NCBI GenBank assembly: GCA_036521415.1
Contig: DATDHU010000076.1
Span: 1-38,220 of the forward strand
Reading direction: 5' to 3'
Length of the DNA: 38,220 nt
From: DASXMT01 sp036521415
GTDB taxonomy: Bacteria > Actinomycetota > Acidimicrobiia > Acidimicrobiales > RAAP-2
Shown in pieces: positions 16,618 through 23,973 of the stretch (position 1 is its first letter; each line of letters starts with the position of its first letter). The translations under genes and the position numbers were made by a program. Under the pieces are notes generated by a model. That model saw only the letters and a list, made by a program, of their open reading frames with translations. It did no database searches and was not told the DNA's origin.

Positions 16618-17100
16618 ATGCCGACGCGCATTAGCCTGGGGCCCGTGAGTTCCCGCCCCGGAGCGCTCGATGGTGTGCAGACGTCCCCGACCGGAGGACG
16701 GGTCGAGTACCGGCTTGCCCGAAATGCCGTCGTCAGCGAGTTCCGGAAGGGAAGGTTGTCCCGGTTGGACGTCTGCGACGCCCACCCCGAGCTCCTCCGC
16801 GCTGCTCGCAACGTGGGCCGGCCGTCGGGCGAGCGGTGCCCGATCTGCGAGGAGGCGGACCTGGTCGACGTGACCTTCGTCTTCGGCTCGCGGCTTCCGT
16901 CGGGGGGCCGGTGCGTCAGCTCGGCCGCCGAGTTGAACCGTCTGTGGCGCCGGAAGGAGCCCGTGGTCTGCTACGTGATCGAGGTGTGCCCGGAGTGCTC
17001 GTGGAACCACCTGACCCGGATGTACCCGGCCGGTGCCGGGGTTGACGCGGTGGCTCGGACGCCGCTGCGCGACCGGGCCGGTGCACGCCGCGGTGGGTGA
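16618..17100 (+). CDS. DUF5318-like putative zinc-binding protein
   Basis: A 160-aa protein with two CxxC knuckles, RCPICEE and VCPECSW, about 60 residues apart; these could hold one zinc ion. The middle contains VDVTFVFGSRLPSGGRCVSS, which I associate with the actinobacterial DUF5318 family (compare Rv0049, which also lies near ino1 and padR). Function is unknown. ATG 16618 is preceded by a GGAGAGG-type ribosome-binding site; a later GTG at 16645 is possible. It is divergent from padR and shares its operator-bearing intergenic region. The C-terminal 20 residues are Arg/Ala/Gly-rich. Confidence 0.8.
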   Translation: MPTRISLGPVSSRPGALDGVQTSPTGGRVEYRLARNAVVSEFRKGRLSRLDVCDAHPELLRAARNVGRPSGERCPICEEADLVDVTFVFGSRLPSGGRCVSSAAELNRLWRRKEPVVCYVIEVCPECSWNHLTRMYPAGAGVDAVARTPLRDRAGARRGG

Positions 17101-17194
17101 GGACTCGGGCGGTCCAGGCATCCCCGTGACGGGTCCGGCACGGCCCGGCGCTCCCACACTGTCCCGGGTAACCTGACCCGAGGCAGTACTTCAC

Positions 17195-17212
17195 GACACC
17201 CCTCCGGGTGTC
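17195..17212. terminator. Short hairpin upstream of panB
   Basis: GACACCC and GGGTGTC form a 7-bp stem with a 4-base loop, 95 bp after the DUF5318-like gene and 55 bp before panB. There is no U-tract, so it is either a weak terminator or part of the panB leader. Confidence 0.3.
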
Positions 17213-17266
17213 CCACACGCCGCCGGCAGCCTCAGCGCGCTGGACGGCCGACCAGGAGGAACACCT

Positions 17267-18082
17267 ATGTCCGAAGCCCGGTCTGGGCCGGTCACGGTAC
17301 CGAACATCCGCGCCCGGAAACGCAATGCCGGCGCCGATCCCATCGTCATGGTGACCGCCTATGACACCCCGGGGGCGCGGATCGCCGACGCCGCCGGGGT
17401 TGACATCATCCTGGTCGGTGACTCGCTGGCCAACAACGTCCTGGGCTACGAGGACACCCTGCAGGTGACCATGGACGACATGGTCCACCACACCGCGGCG
17501 GTGGCCCGGGCCATGCCCCAGGCGCTGCTCGTGGGCGACCTTCCCTGGCTCAGCTATCACCTGGACACGGCCGACACCGTCCGCAACGGCGCCGCCCTGA
17601 TCCGGGCCGGCGCCCACGCGGTGAAGCTCGAAGGGGGAACCATCCGGGTGCCGATGGTCGAGGCCCTCATCGCCGCCCAGATCCCGGTGATGGGGCACCT
17701 GGGGCTCACGCCGCAATCGGTCAACGCCATGGGCGGCTATCGCGTCCAAGGACGCGGGGAGGCAGGCGACCGGCTCAATGCCGACGCTCGGGCGCTGGCC
17801 GACGCCGGATGCTTCGCACTGGTCCTCGAGGGCATCCCGGCCACGCTGGGTGCGTCCATCTCCGAGGCCCAGGACATCCCCACGATCGGCATCGGAGCCG
17901 GAGCCGGGTGCGACGGCCAGGTCCTCGTCTTCCACGACCTGTTGGGGCTGAACGCCGGCAAGGCGCCCAAGTTCGTGCGGCGCTACGCCGACCTGGCCGG
18001 GCAGGCCACGGCGGCGATCGCCGCCTACGCCGCAGACGTCCGGGCGGGGACGTTCCCGGCCGAGGACGAGGTCTACGCCTAG
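17267..18082 (+). CDS. panB: 3-methyl-2-oxobutanoate hydroxymethyltransferase (PanB)
   Basis: PanB makes ketopantoate from 2-oxoisovalerate and methylene-tetrahydrofolate, the first committed step of pantothenate and coenzyme A synthesis. The magnesium ligands are in VGDSL (Asp52), VGDLP (Asp91) and KLEGG (Glu122), and the general base is in LVLEGIP (Glu188). The GIGAGAGCDGQVLV segment closes the barrel. It has 271 aa, a normal length, and ATG 17267 has AGGAGG at good spacing. No other pan genes are nearby; it sits alone between the DUF5318-like gene and rpsF. Confidence 0.97.
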   Translation: MSEARSGPVTVPNIRARKRNAGADPIVMVTAYDTPGARIADAAGVDIILVGDSLANNVLGYEDTLQVTMDDMVHHTAAVARAMPQALLVGDLPWLSYHLDTADTVRNGAALIRAGAHAVKLEGGTIRVPMVEALIAAQIPVMGHLGLTPQSVNAMGGYRVQGRGEAGDRLNADARALADAGCFALVLEGIPATLGASISEAQDIPTIGIGAGAGCDGQVLVFHDLLGLNAGKAPKFVRRYADLAGQATAAIAAYAADVRAGTFPAEDEVYA

Positions 18083-18203
18083 CCACGGCTACACTGGTGC
18101 GTTGCTCTGACCGCAGCACGCCTGTCGGTCATCAGATCCAACCTGCTCCACAGACGTGGGGCTCGGACATGTCCTGTCCGATCCGGAGGGAGGTACGCCG
18201 CCG

Positions 18204-18563
18204 ATGCGGCCATACGAGACGATGGTGATATTCGATACCGGTGCCGACGAGGCAGCGGTGAATGGGGTCCTCGACCGGGCGCTGGCCGCCCTGAAGGCCA
18301 AGGGCGGAATCCTGGGACGCGTGGAGCGGTGGGGCAAGCGAACCTTCGCCTATGAGCTCCACCACAAGCGAGAGGGCTACTACGTGGTCATCGAGCTGAC
18401 GGCCGAGCCCGACGCCGTGGCCGACATGGAGCGCATCTTCGTGCTGGCCGACGAGGTCCTTCGCCACAAGGTCATGCGCCTGCCCGACAAGGTTGCCGGT
18501 CGCCGGGCCGAGGTTGCCGCCACCGCGGCCAGTGCTGCTGCCGCTCGCTCAACGGAGGGCTGA
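18204..18563 (+). CDS. rpsF: 30S ribosomal protein S6
   Basis: S6 binds 16S rRNA together with S18. The family start MRPYETMVIFDTGAD and the central segment WGKRTFAYELHHKREGYYVV are plain. The 119-aa chain ends in an Ala-rich tail of about 20 residues. The ATG at 18204 follows GGAGGGAGG; earlier in-frame codons are not protein-like. It is first in an rpsF-ssb-rpsR-rplI cluster with almost no gaps, the standard bacterial order. Confidence 0.96.
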   Translation: MRPYETMVIFDTGADEAAVNGVLDRALAALKAKGGILGRVERWGKRTFAYELHHKREGYYVVIELTAEPDAVADMERIFVLADEVLRHKVMRLPDKVAGRRAEVAATAASAAAARSTEG

Positions 18564-18566
18564 TCC

Positions 18567-19073
18567 ATGGCTAACGGAAACACTGTGACGCTGGTGGGCA
18601 ACATCACCCGCGACCCCGAGCTCAGGTTCACCAATACCGGGCAGGCCACGGCCAGCTTCGGGTTGGCGGTCAACCGCCGCTGGCAGAACCGCCAGACCCA
18701 GGAATGGGAAGAGGCCACGTCCTTCATCGACGTGGTGTGCTGGCGGGAGATGGCCGAGAACGCAGCCGAGAGCCTGACCCGCGGGGCCCGCGTGCTGGTG
18801 ACCGGGCGACTGGAGCAGCGCAGCTGGGAGACCCCCGACGGCGACAAGCGGTCCAAGATCGAGGTGGTGGCCGACGAGATCGGCCCGAGCATCCGCTGGG
18901 CCACCGCCCAGGTGACCAAGAACGAGCGCCGTGGCCCCGGTGACGGTGGTAGCAATCGGGGCGGCCAGTCAGGCGGCGGCGCCCAACAGGGCGGAGGCGG
19001 CCAGCAGGGTGGCGGCGGACAGTCGGCCGGCGGAGACGGCGGCGGGTACGGATACAGCGAGGAGCCCTTCTAG
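18567..19073 (+). CDS. ssb: Single-stranded DNA-binding protein
   Basis: SSB coats single-stranded DNA during replication and repair and recruits partners by its C-terminal tip. The OB fold spans residues 1-110 (NTVTLVGNITRDPELRF, then ATSFIDVVCWREMAENA). It is followed by a linker of Gly/Gln repeats and ends in SEEPF, a shorter-acid variant of the usual DDDIPF tip. It has 168 aa. It starts three bases after rpsF; its TAG shares one base with the rpsR GTG. Confidence 0.96.
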   Translation: MANGNTVTLVGNITRDPELRFTNTGQATASFGLAVNRRWQNRQTQEWEEATSFIDVVCWREMAENAAESLTRGARVLVTGRLEQRSWETPDGDKRSKIEVVADEIGPSIRWATAQVTKNERRGPGDGGSNRGGQSGGGAQQGGGGQQGGGGQSAGGDGGGYGYSEEPF

Positions 19074-19615
19074 TGGCACGCAACAACGATCGTGGAGGAA
19101 ACAGCAGCCGGCGGTCCCCGAAGGACGCCGGACGCCGGATCAAGAAGAAGCCGTGCGCGCTGTGCAAGGACCGGGTGGAGTGGGTCGACTACAAGGAAGT
19201 CAACATGCTCCGCAAGTACATGAGCGACCGCGGCAAGATCCGGGCCCGCCGGGTGTCGGGCAACTGCACCCAGCACCAGCGGGACGTGGCCATCGCCATC
19301 AAGACGGCCCGGGAACTGGCACTGCTGCCGTACACCCAGCGGACGACCACCGAGCGGCCCGGTGGCCGCGGCGGCCGCGGCCGCGACGGCGGCGGATTCG
19401 GCGGCTCGAGCGGCCGTCGCCGCGACTCGGACGAAGAGGGGGGCGGCTCCTACCGCTCCGACCGGCCCGCTCCCCGTCCCGGGACGACGACCGGTGCGCC
19501 TCCCCGCCCGTCCTCGGGCGACACCGGACCCGCCGTGGCCGAGACCGGCCCGACCGGCGAGGACAGCCCGGCCGAGGAAGTTGCCGCCCCGGTGACCGAT
19601 GGCGGTGAGGACTGA
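19073..19615 (+). CDS. rpsR: 30S ribosomal protein S18 with long C-terminal extension
   Basis: The S18 core is at residues 20-90: KKKPCALCKDRVEWVDYKEVN through ELALLPYTQR. It keeps a potential zinc site (Cys28, Cys31, Cys65, His68), so it is a C+ type S18. Residues 91-180 are a tail absent from ordinary S18 (75-90 aa total): first Gly/Arg-rich (GGRGGRGRDGGG), then Asp/Glu/Ser and Pro/Thr-rich, ending acidic. The tail is in frame up to the normal rplI junction, so a frameshift is unlikely. GTG 19073 overlaps the ssb stop by one base. Confidence 0.94.
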   Translation: MARNNDRGGNSSRRSPKDAGRRIKKKPCALCKDRVEWVDYKEVNMLRKYMSDRGKIRARRVSGNCTQHQRDVAIAIKTARELALLPYTQRTTTERPGGRGGRGRDGGGFGGSSGRRRDSDEEGGGSYRSDRPAPRPGTTTGAPPRPSSGDTGPAVAETGPTGEDSPAEEVAAPVTDGGED

Positions 19616-19616
19616 C

Positions 19617-20066
19617 ATGAAGGTCCTCCTCCGCAGTGACATCACCGGCGTGGGCAAGCGGGGCGACATCATCGATGTCTCCGGCGGCTTCGCCCGCAAC
19701 CACCTCCTCCCCGGGGGCAAGGCCATCCTCGCCTCCCCGGGCGTGGAGGATCAGGCGGCGGCCATGCGCCGGTCCCGGGACCTGAAGGACGCCCGTGACC
19801 GGGAGTCCTCGGAGACCGTGGCCCGGACCCTGGTCGGCACCACCATCACCGTCCCGGCCCGCGCCGGCGCCGCCGGCAAGCTGTTCGGCTCGGTCTCGGG
19901 TGCTGACATCGTCCGCGCCGTCGAGGCCCAGACCGGGGCGGTCGTGGACCGGAAGGACCTCGTCCTCGACGAGGCCATCAAAGAGACCGGCGTCCACAAC
20001 ATCAGGGTCGAGCTGAGCGGCGGGGTCATCTTCGAGCTGAACGTCGAGGTCGTCACGGCCGATTGA
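19617..20066 (+). CDS. rplI: 50S ribosomal protein L9
   Basis: L9 is the elongated protein at the base of the L1 stalk that helps keep reading frame. The N-domain MKVLLRSDITGVGKRGDIIDVSGGFARNHLLP is nearly canonical, followed by the connecting helix and the C-domain ending in ELSGGVIFELNVEVV. It has 149 aa. ATG 19617 lies two bases past the rpsR stop. The usual DnaB gene follows after 202 bp. Confidence 0.97.
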   Translation: MKVLLRSDITGVGKRGDIIDVSGGFARNHLLPGGKAILASPGVEDQAAAMRRSRDLKDARDRESSETVARTLVGTTITVPARAGAAGKLFGSVSGADIVRAVEAQTGAVVDRKDLVLDEAIKETGVHNIRVELSGGVIFELNVEVVTAD

Positions 20067-20268
20067 TCCCGGCGGGGGTCCGCGTCAGCAGGCAGTCGGG
20101 TCTACGCCGCAGCCCACCGTTACACCCATCGGGGATGCTGCTGACATGAGTCGGCTTCTCCCCAGTTCGGTGGCGGTTATGCACGGTCCGTCCACACGAC
20201 TGCCCGTTCATTTCCCCAGGAAGTCGCCCTTACGCTCCACAGGCTCCATGGGTGAGGGTTAGAGCACC

Positions 20269-21645
20269 ATGGTCCAGGCCTTCGATGACTCGCGCTCTCG
20301 ACGACCTGCCGCGCTTCCTGGTAGTGCGGGCGGACGGATCCCACCCCACAATCTCGAAGCAGAAGAGTCGCTGCTCGGGGCCATGCTCTTGTCGCGGGAC
20401 GCCATCGCCGCCGCCATGGAGATCTGCAACGCCGAGGACTTCTACAAGCAGTCGCACGGCCACATCTTCACCGCCGTCACCTCGCTGTTCAGCCAGGGGG
20501 AGCCGGCCGACTGGGTGACGGTGACCGAGGAGCTGCGCCGCCGGGGCCTCCTCGAGATGATCGGCGACCCGTCGGTGTTCGTGTCGCTGCAGGCCAACAC
20601 GCCGTCGATCGGCAATGCCGAGTACTACGCCAAGATCATCGAGGAGCACGCCCTGCTGCGTCGGCTGGTTTCGGTGGCCGGCGAGATCACCGAGTTGGGT
20701 TACAGCCTCCCCGAGGATGTCTCCGAAGTGCTCGACCGGGCGGAGAGCCTGGTGTTCGACGTGGCCCAGCGCAGGGTGGTGGATTCGATGACACCTCTGC
20801 GGGAGCTCCTGGGGCAGAGCCTCGACCACCTCCAACAGCTGTTCGACCGGGGCGACACCATCACCGGGCTGGCTACCGGCTACACCGACCTCGACGAGCA
20901 GTTGGCCGGACTGCAGCCGTCGAACCTGGTGGTGGTGGGGGCCCGCCCGGCCATGGGCAAGACCAGCTTCGCCCTCGGCATGGTGGCCCACGCCGGCATC
21001 GAGCTGAACAAGCCGGTGCTCTTGTTCTCGTTGGAGATGAGCCACCTGGAGCTGACCCAGCGTCTGTTGTGCTCCGAGGCGCGAGTGGATGCCACCCGGA
21101 TGCGCACCGGGAAACTGCACGAGGCGGACTGGCCCAAGATCGGCAACGCCATCAGCCGGATGAGCGAGGCGCCGGTGTTCATCGACGACAACCCGAACCT
21201 CACCGTCATGGACATCCGGGCCCGGGCTCGCCGGCTGAAGAGCCGGGTCGGGCTGGGCCTGGTCGTAGTGGACTACCTCCAGTTGATGACCGGTCGCCAC
21301 GGAGCGGAGAACCGACAGGTCGAGGTGTCGGAGATCAGCCGGGGCCTGAAGATCCTTGCCCGTGAGCTCGAGGTTCCCGTGGTCGCATTGTCACAGCTGT
21401 CCCGTGGACTGGAGATGCGCCAGGACAAGCGCCCAGTGCTCGCCGACCTCAGGGAGTCCGGTTCGATCGAACAGGATGCCGACGTCGTCCTGTTCATCTA
21501 TCGGGACGAGATCTACAACCAGGAGTCGAACGAGCGGGGGACGGCGGAGATCATCGTGGCCAAGCACCGGAACGGTCCGACGGGCACGACCCGGCTGGCC
21601 TTCCTCGACCACCACACCCGGTTCGCCAACATGGCGCGGGTCTGA
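20269..21645 (+). CDS. dnaB: Replicative DNA helicase DnaB
   Basis: The ring helicase unwinds DNA at the replication fork. The N-terminal domain (about 25-170) begins IPPHNLEAEESLLGAMLLS. The RecA-like ATPase has Walker A ARPAMGKTS (Lys231), Walker B VVVDYLQLMTG and the arginine-finger segment SIEQDADVVLFIYR. The protein of 458 aa has no intein, unlike several actinobacterial dnaB genes. Its first 25 residues are variable and basic. The 202-bp gap from rplI shows no gene I can support. Confidence 0.97.
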   Translation: MVQAFDDSRSRRPAALPGSAGGRIPPHNLEAEESLLGAMLLSRDAIAAAMEICNAEDFYKQSHGHIFTAVTSLFSQGEPADWVTVTEELRRRGLLEMIGDPSVFVSLQANTPSIGNAEYYAKIIEEHALLRRLVSVAGEITELGYSLPEDVSEVLDRAESLVFDVAQRRVVDSMTPLRELLGQSLDHLQQLFDRGDTITGLATGYTDLDEQLAGLQPSNLVVVGARPAMGKTSFALGMVAHAGIELNKPVLLFSLEMSHLELTQRLLCSEARVDATRMRTGKLHEADWPKIGNAISRMSEAPVFIDDNPNLTVMDIRARARRLKSRVGLGLVVVDYLQLMTGRHGAENRQVEVSEISRGLKILARELEVPVVALSQLSRGLEMRQDKRPVLADLRESGSIEQDADVVLFIYRDEIYNQESNERGTAEIIVAKHRNGPTGTTRLAFLDHHTRFANMARV

Positions 21646-21781
21646 GGGGTCGCGCCACAGGACTCACGCAGGCGACGATTCGTCCAGGTAACTCCGTCCC
21701 GACATTCCGCAACGGCCACGCAGCAAGGACCACGCCGCAACATTTTCGGCGATCGGGCTAATCCCACTGACCCCCTGTCCC

Positions 21782-21808
21782 GTACTACCTGTACTACCTG
21801 TACTACCT
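21782..21808 (+). repeat. 9-bp tandem repeat, three copies
   Basis: Three exact head-to-tail copies of GTACTACCT at 21782-21790, 21791-21799 and 21800-21808. They lie just upstream of a perfect Shine-Dalgarno sequence. Each copy contains ACTACCT, complementary to the AGGTAGT that overlaps that Shine-Dalgarno. Confidence 0.95.
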
Positions 21809-21828
21809 GGACGCCCAAAGGAGGTAGT
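21802..21828 (+). promoter_or_regulatory. Possible RNA hairpin hiding a Shine-Dalgarno
   Basis: The third repeat's ACTACCT (21802-21808) can pair with AGGTAGT (21822-21828) across a 13-base loop. AGGTAGT shares three bases with the AGGAGG at 21819-21824. Either of the other two repeats could pair instead. This could lower translation of the small ORF at 21833 and the coupled gene. It is inferred from complementarity only. Confidence 0.4.
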
Positions 21829-21832
21829 GGTC

Positions 21833-21928
21833 ATGCATGACCGTAGAACGAACCAGTTCGCCATGGTCGGCTTCAATTCGATCCCGCCCAATGCAACGGC
21901 AACCTCGAGTGAGGGCTCTGGGATCTGA
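21833..21928 (+). CDS. Small ORF, 31 codons, coupled to the downstream secreted-protein gene
   Basis: ATG 21833 follows a consensus AAAGGAGG with eight bases between it and the start, the strongest ribosome-binding site in this part of the window. The peptide has 31 residues, starts MHDRRTNQFAMVGFN and is polar, with no membrane segment or known motif. Its TGA overlaps the next ATG (TGATG), an arrangement typical of translational coupling. It may be a real microprotein or only a leader that controls the next gene. An alternative ATG at 21837 in another frame is less well spaced and runs antagonistically across the downstream gene. Confidence 0.5.
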   Translation: MHDRRTNQFAMVGFNSIPPNATATSSEGSGI

Positions 21929-22230
21929 TGCGAATTTCACTCAAGACCGGTGTTGCGATCGGCGCCGTTGCCTTGACGGCAGCCGCGTGCAGTGCAGGAG
22001 TCAGTTCTACCAAGGCACGGTCGTCGACCACGGTGGCGACGGCACCCCCCACCACCCAACCGCCCGTGGGGACGGCACCCCCCACCACGCAGCCGCCCCC
22101 GCCCCCGGTGACGGCTCCACCCACCACGCAACCGCCCCCGCCCCCAACGTCGGGTATCCCACAGGGCAACGGAGGCGATGGCGACGCCGATAACAACGGA
22201 GGGCCGAGCGATGGTGACGGAAACGTTTGA
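21928..22230 (+). CDS. Short secreted protein or lipoprotein with Pro/Thr repeats
   Basis: A 100-aa protein. Residues 1-21 form a signal peptide (MRISLK, then a hydrophobic core ending LTAAAC); the Cys could be a weak lipobox. The mature part has three to four copies of a TAPPTTQPP-type motif, the DNA for which repeats with little change, and ends in a Gly/Asp/Asn-rich segment. It would form an extended cell-wall-spanning stalk with no catalytic domain. It is reached by coupling from the small ORF. Function unknown. Confidence 0.7.
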   Translation: MRISLKTGVAIGAVALTAAACSAGVSSTKARSSTTVATAPPTTQPPVGTAPPTTQPPPPPVTAPPTTQPPPPPTSGIPQGNGGDGDADNNGGPSDGDGNV

Positions 22231-22433
22231 CTGGTTGGACCTGACCATGGTTGCCAGAAGGTGACGGGTTCTAACGAGGAAGCTCTGGGGTTCCTTACAG
22301 GAAGGCCACGGTCGAGCGGCGCGTGACGCCACACGGCGGCGGAGGCAGTTCGAGGCCCCAAATCCCGGTCGCACTCCGGCAGCGCGATGTGACGTTCCCG
22401 TCTACGCTCATCAACCGAGGAAGGGGGCACGTC

Positions 22434-23282
22434 ATGCCGACCGTGTTGTCCGAGCCGACCTACCGCCAGGAACCGACCCAGATCGCGCCGGACACCTACG
22501 TCATCCATGAGGTGCAGCACGCCCTGGGTCAGCCCCTCTCCGTCTACATCAACTCCGCCGTCATCCTGGCCGAGGAACCGGTGCTGGTCGACACCGGCTC
22601 GCCGCGCAACCGCCGCCAGTGGTTCGAGGACGTCTTCGCCCTGGTCGATCCGGACCAGGTGGCATGGGTCTTCATCTCCCACGAGGACGGGGACCACGTG
22701 GGAAACCTGGAGGAGGTCATGGCCACCTGTCCCAACGCCACCCTGGTCTCGAGCTGGGCCCTGACCGAGCGATACAGCAACGCCTTCGACTTTCCGCTGG
22801 CGCGCTGTCGCTGGATGGACGACGGAGCCGCCTTCGAGGCCGGGGACCGCCAGATGAATGTGGTGCGACCCCCGCTTTACGATTGCCCGACGACCCGCGG
22901 GCTCTTCGACACCAAGACCGGCGTCTACTGGGCCGCGGACACCTTCGCCACGCCGGTGCCCGGCGGCGACGGAGCTGACCACCTGGCCCGTGACGTGGCC
23001 GAGGTCGATGACCGGTTCTGGACCCAGGGCATGACGATGTTCGCCTTCAATGCGCTCGCTCCCTGGTTGAGCCTGGTCGATCCCGATCGGTTCGGTGCCG
23101 AGGTGCAGCGCTTTGCCGACCTCGGGATCAGCACCATCATCTCGGCCCACAGCCCCTCGATCACCGGGAGCCACGTGGCCGCCGCTCTACAGGCGATGCG
23201 AGAGCTCCCGGCGACGGAGTGCCCGCCCGCTCCCGACCAGTCCGTACTCGACCTGATCGTGGCGGCGACTCAGGCTCCGTAG
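22434..23282 (+). CDS. Metallo-beta-lactamase-fold protein, flavodiiron-like (ODP) type
   Basis: A 282-aa MBL-fold protein. The metal motif reads HEDGDH at residues 83-88, that is HxDxDH, close to the HxExDH of the oxygen-binding diiron domain of flavodiiron proteins. The later Asp (in YWAADTF) and final His (in ISAHSPS) are present. The expected His between them falls in PPLYDCPTT, where Tyr stands instead. No flavodoxin domain follows, so it is a stand-alone domain. Possible roles are oxygen or NO reduction or a hydrolase. ATG 22434 has AAGGGGG upstream; the frame is open earlier but unconvincing. Confidence 0.85.
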   Translation: MPTVLSEPTYRQEPTQIAPDTYVIHEVQHALGQPLSVYINSAVILAEEPVLVDTGSPRNRRQWFEDVFALVDPDQVAWVFISHEDGDHVGNLEEVMATCPNATLVSSWALTERYSNAFDFPLARCRWMDDGAAFEAGDRQMNVVRPPLYDCPTTRGLFDTKTGVYWAADTFATPVPGGDGADHLARDVAEVDDRFWTQGMTMFAFNALAPWLSLVDPDRFGAEVQRFADLGISTIISAHSPSITGSHVAAALQAMRELPATECPPAPDQSVLDLIVAATQAP

Positions 23283-23351
23283 TTCGACCAGGCAACGGAG
23301 GTCGGTGCTTTCCGGGGGCGCGGGCACGGTAGGACGAGGCACACTGCAGCC

Positions 23352-23840
23352 ATGGACGTGTCCGATCCGCGCATACGCCGCGTCGAGCCGGCCGACGTCG
23401 GTGCCGTCGTCGGGTTGGTCCACGAACTGGCCGCCTATGAGCGGGCCGCGAACGATTGCGCCCTGTTCGAGGCGCAACTCGAGGCAGCCCTGTTCGGCGA
23501 CGCCCCGTCCCTGTTCGGCCACGTCGCCATCGTGGATCACCAGGTGGTGGGTTGCTCGTTGTGGTTCCTGAACTTCTCCACCTGGCGCGGTGTGCACGGC
23601 ATATATCTGGAGGATCTGATCGTCCGGTCCACACACCGGGGAAAGAGCCTGGGCCGCGCCCTGCTCGTCGAGCTGGCTCGGGAGTGCGTACGACACGGCT
23701 ACGCCCGGCTGGAATGGGCGGTCCTCGATTGGAACGAGCCGGCCATCGGCTTCTACCGGTCGCTCGGCGCAGTATCTCAGGACGAGTGGTCCATCTTCCG
23801 ACTCACCGACGCCGGATTGGCCCGGCTCGCTGAGGGCTGA
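23352..23840 (+). CDS. GNAT N-acetyltransferase, diamine/spermidine acetyltransferase-like
   Basis: A 162-aa GNAT protein that would transfer acetyl from acetyl-CoA to an amine. The acetyl-CoA loop is THRGKSLGRALL. The segments FSTWRG, IYLEDLIV and AVLDWNEPAIGFYRSLGA match the spermidine/thialysine acetyltransferase subgroup closely, so a polyamine or similar diamine is the likely substrate. It lies 69 bp after the MBL-fold gene on the same strand. The start ATG has no strong ribosome-binding site. Confidence 0.9.
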   Translation: MDVSDPRIRRVEPADVGAVVGLVHELAAYERAANDCALFEAQLEAALFGDAPSLFGHVAIVDHQVVGCSLWFLNFSTWRGVHGIYLEDLIVRSTHRGKSLGRALLVELARECVRHGYARLEWAVLDWNEPAIGFYRSLGAVSQDEWSIFRLTDAGLARLAEG

Positions 23841-23938
23841 CCGACTCGTCTCCGGGATCGTCGCGGCCATCCGCCGGACCCGCGCCATCATCGGGTCACC
23901 AAAGTGACCGTGGCTGACTCCGACGGCGGCGAGCTGGT

Positions 23939-23966
23939 TTGTATTCGCTCTGTAACGATGTAATCT
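23939..23966 (+). promoter_or_regulatory. Sigma-70-type promoter, apparently leaderless
   Basis: -35 TTGTAT (23939-23944), 16-bp spacer and -10 TAATCT (23961-23966), within the most AT-rich stretch of this region. The ATG at 23974 lies seven bases after the -10, where transcription would begin, so the mRNA would have no leader. Leaderless mRNAs are common in Actinobacteria. Confidence 0.65.
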
Positions 23967-23973
23967 AGTAACT

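Noticed and set aside
20145..20261. 38-codon ORF between rplI and dnaB
   Set aside because: It has no convincing Shine-Dalgarno and its peptide shows no feature; the gap is more likely a dnaB leader.
21837..22193. 118-codon ORF overlapping the secreted-protein gene
   Set aside because: It runs in a different frame across a clear signal peptide and repeat protein, and its Arg/His-rich product is typical of a shadow frame.
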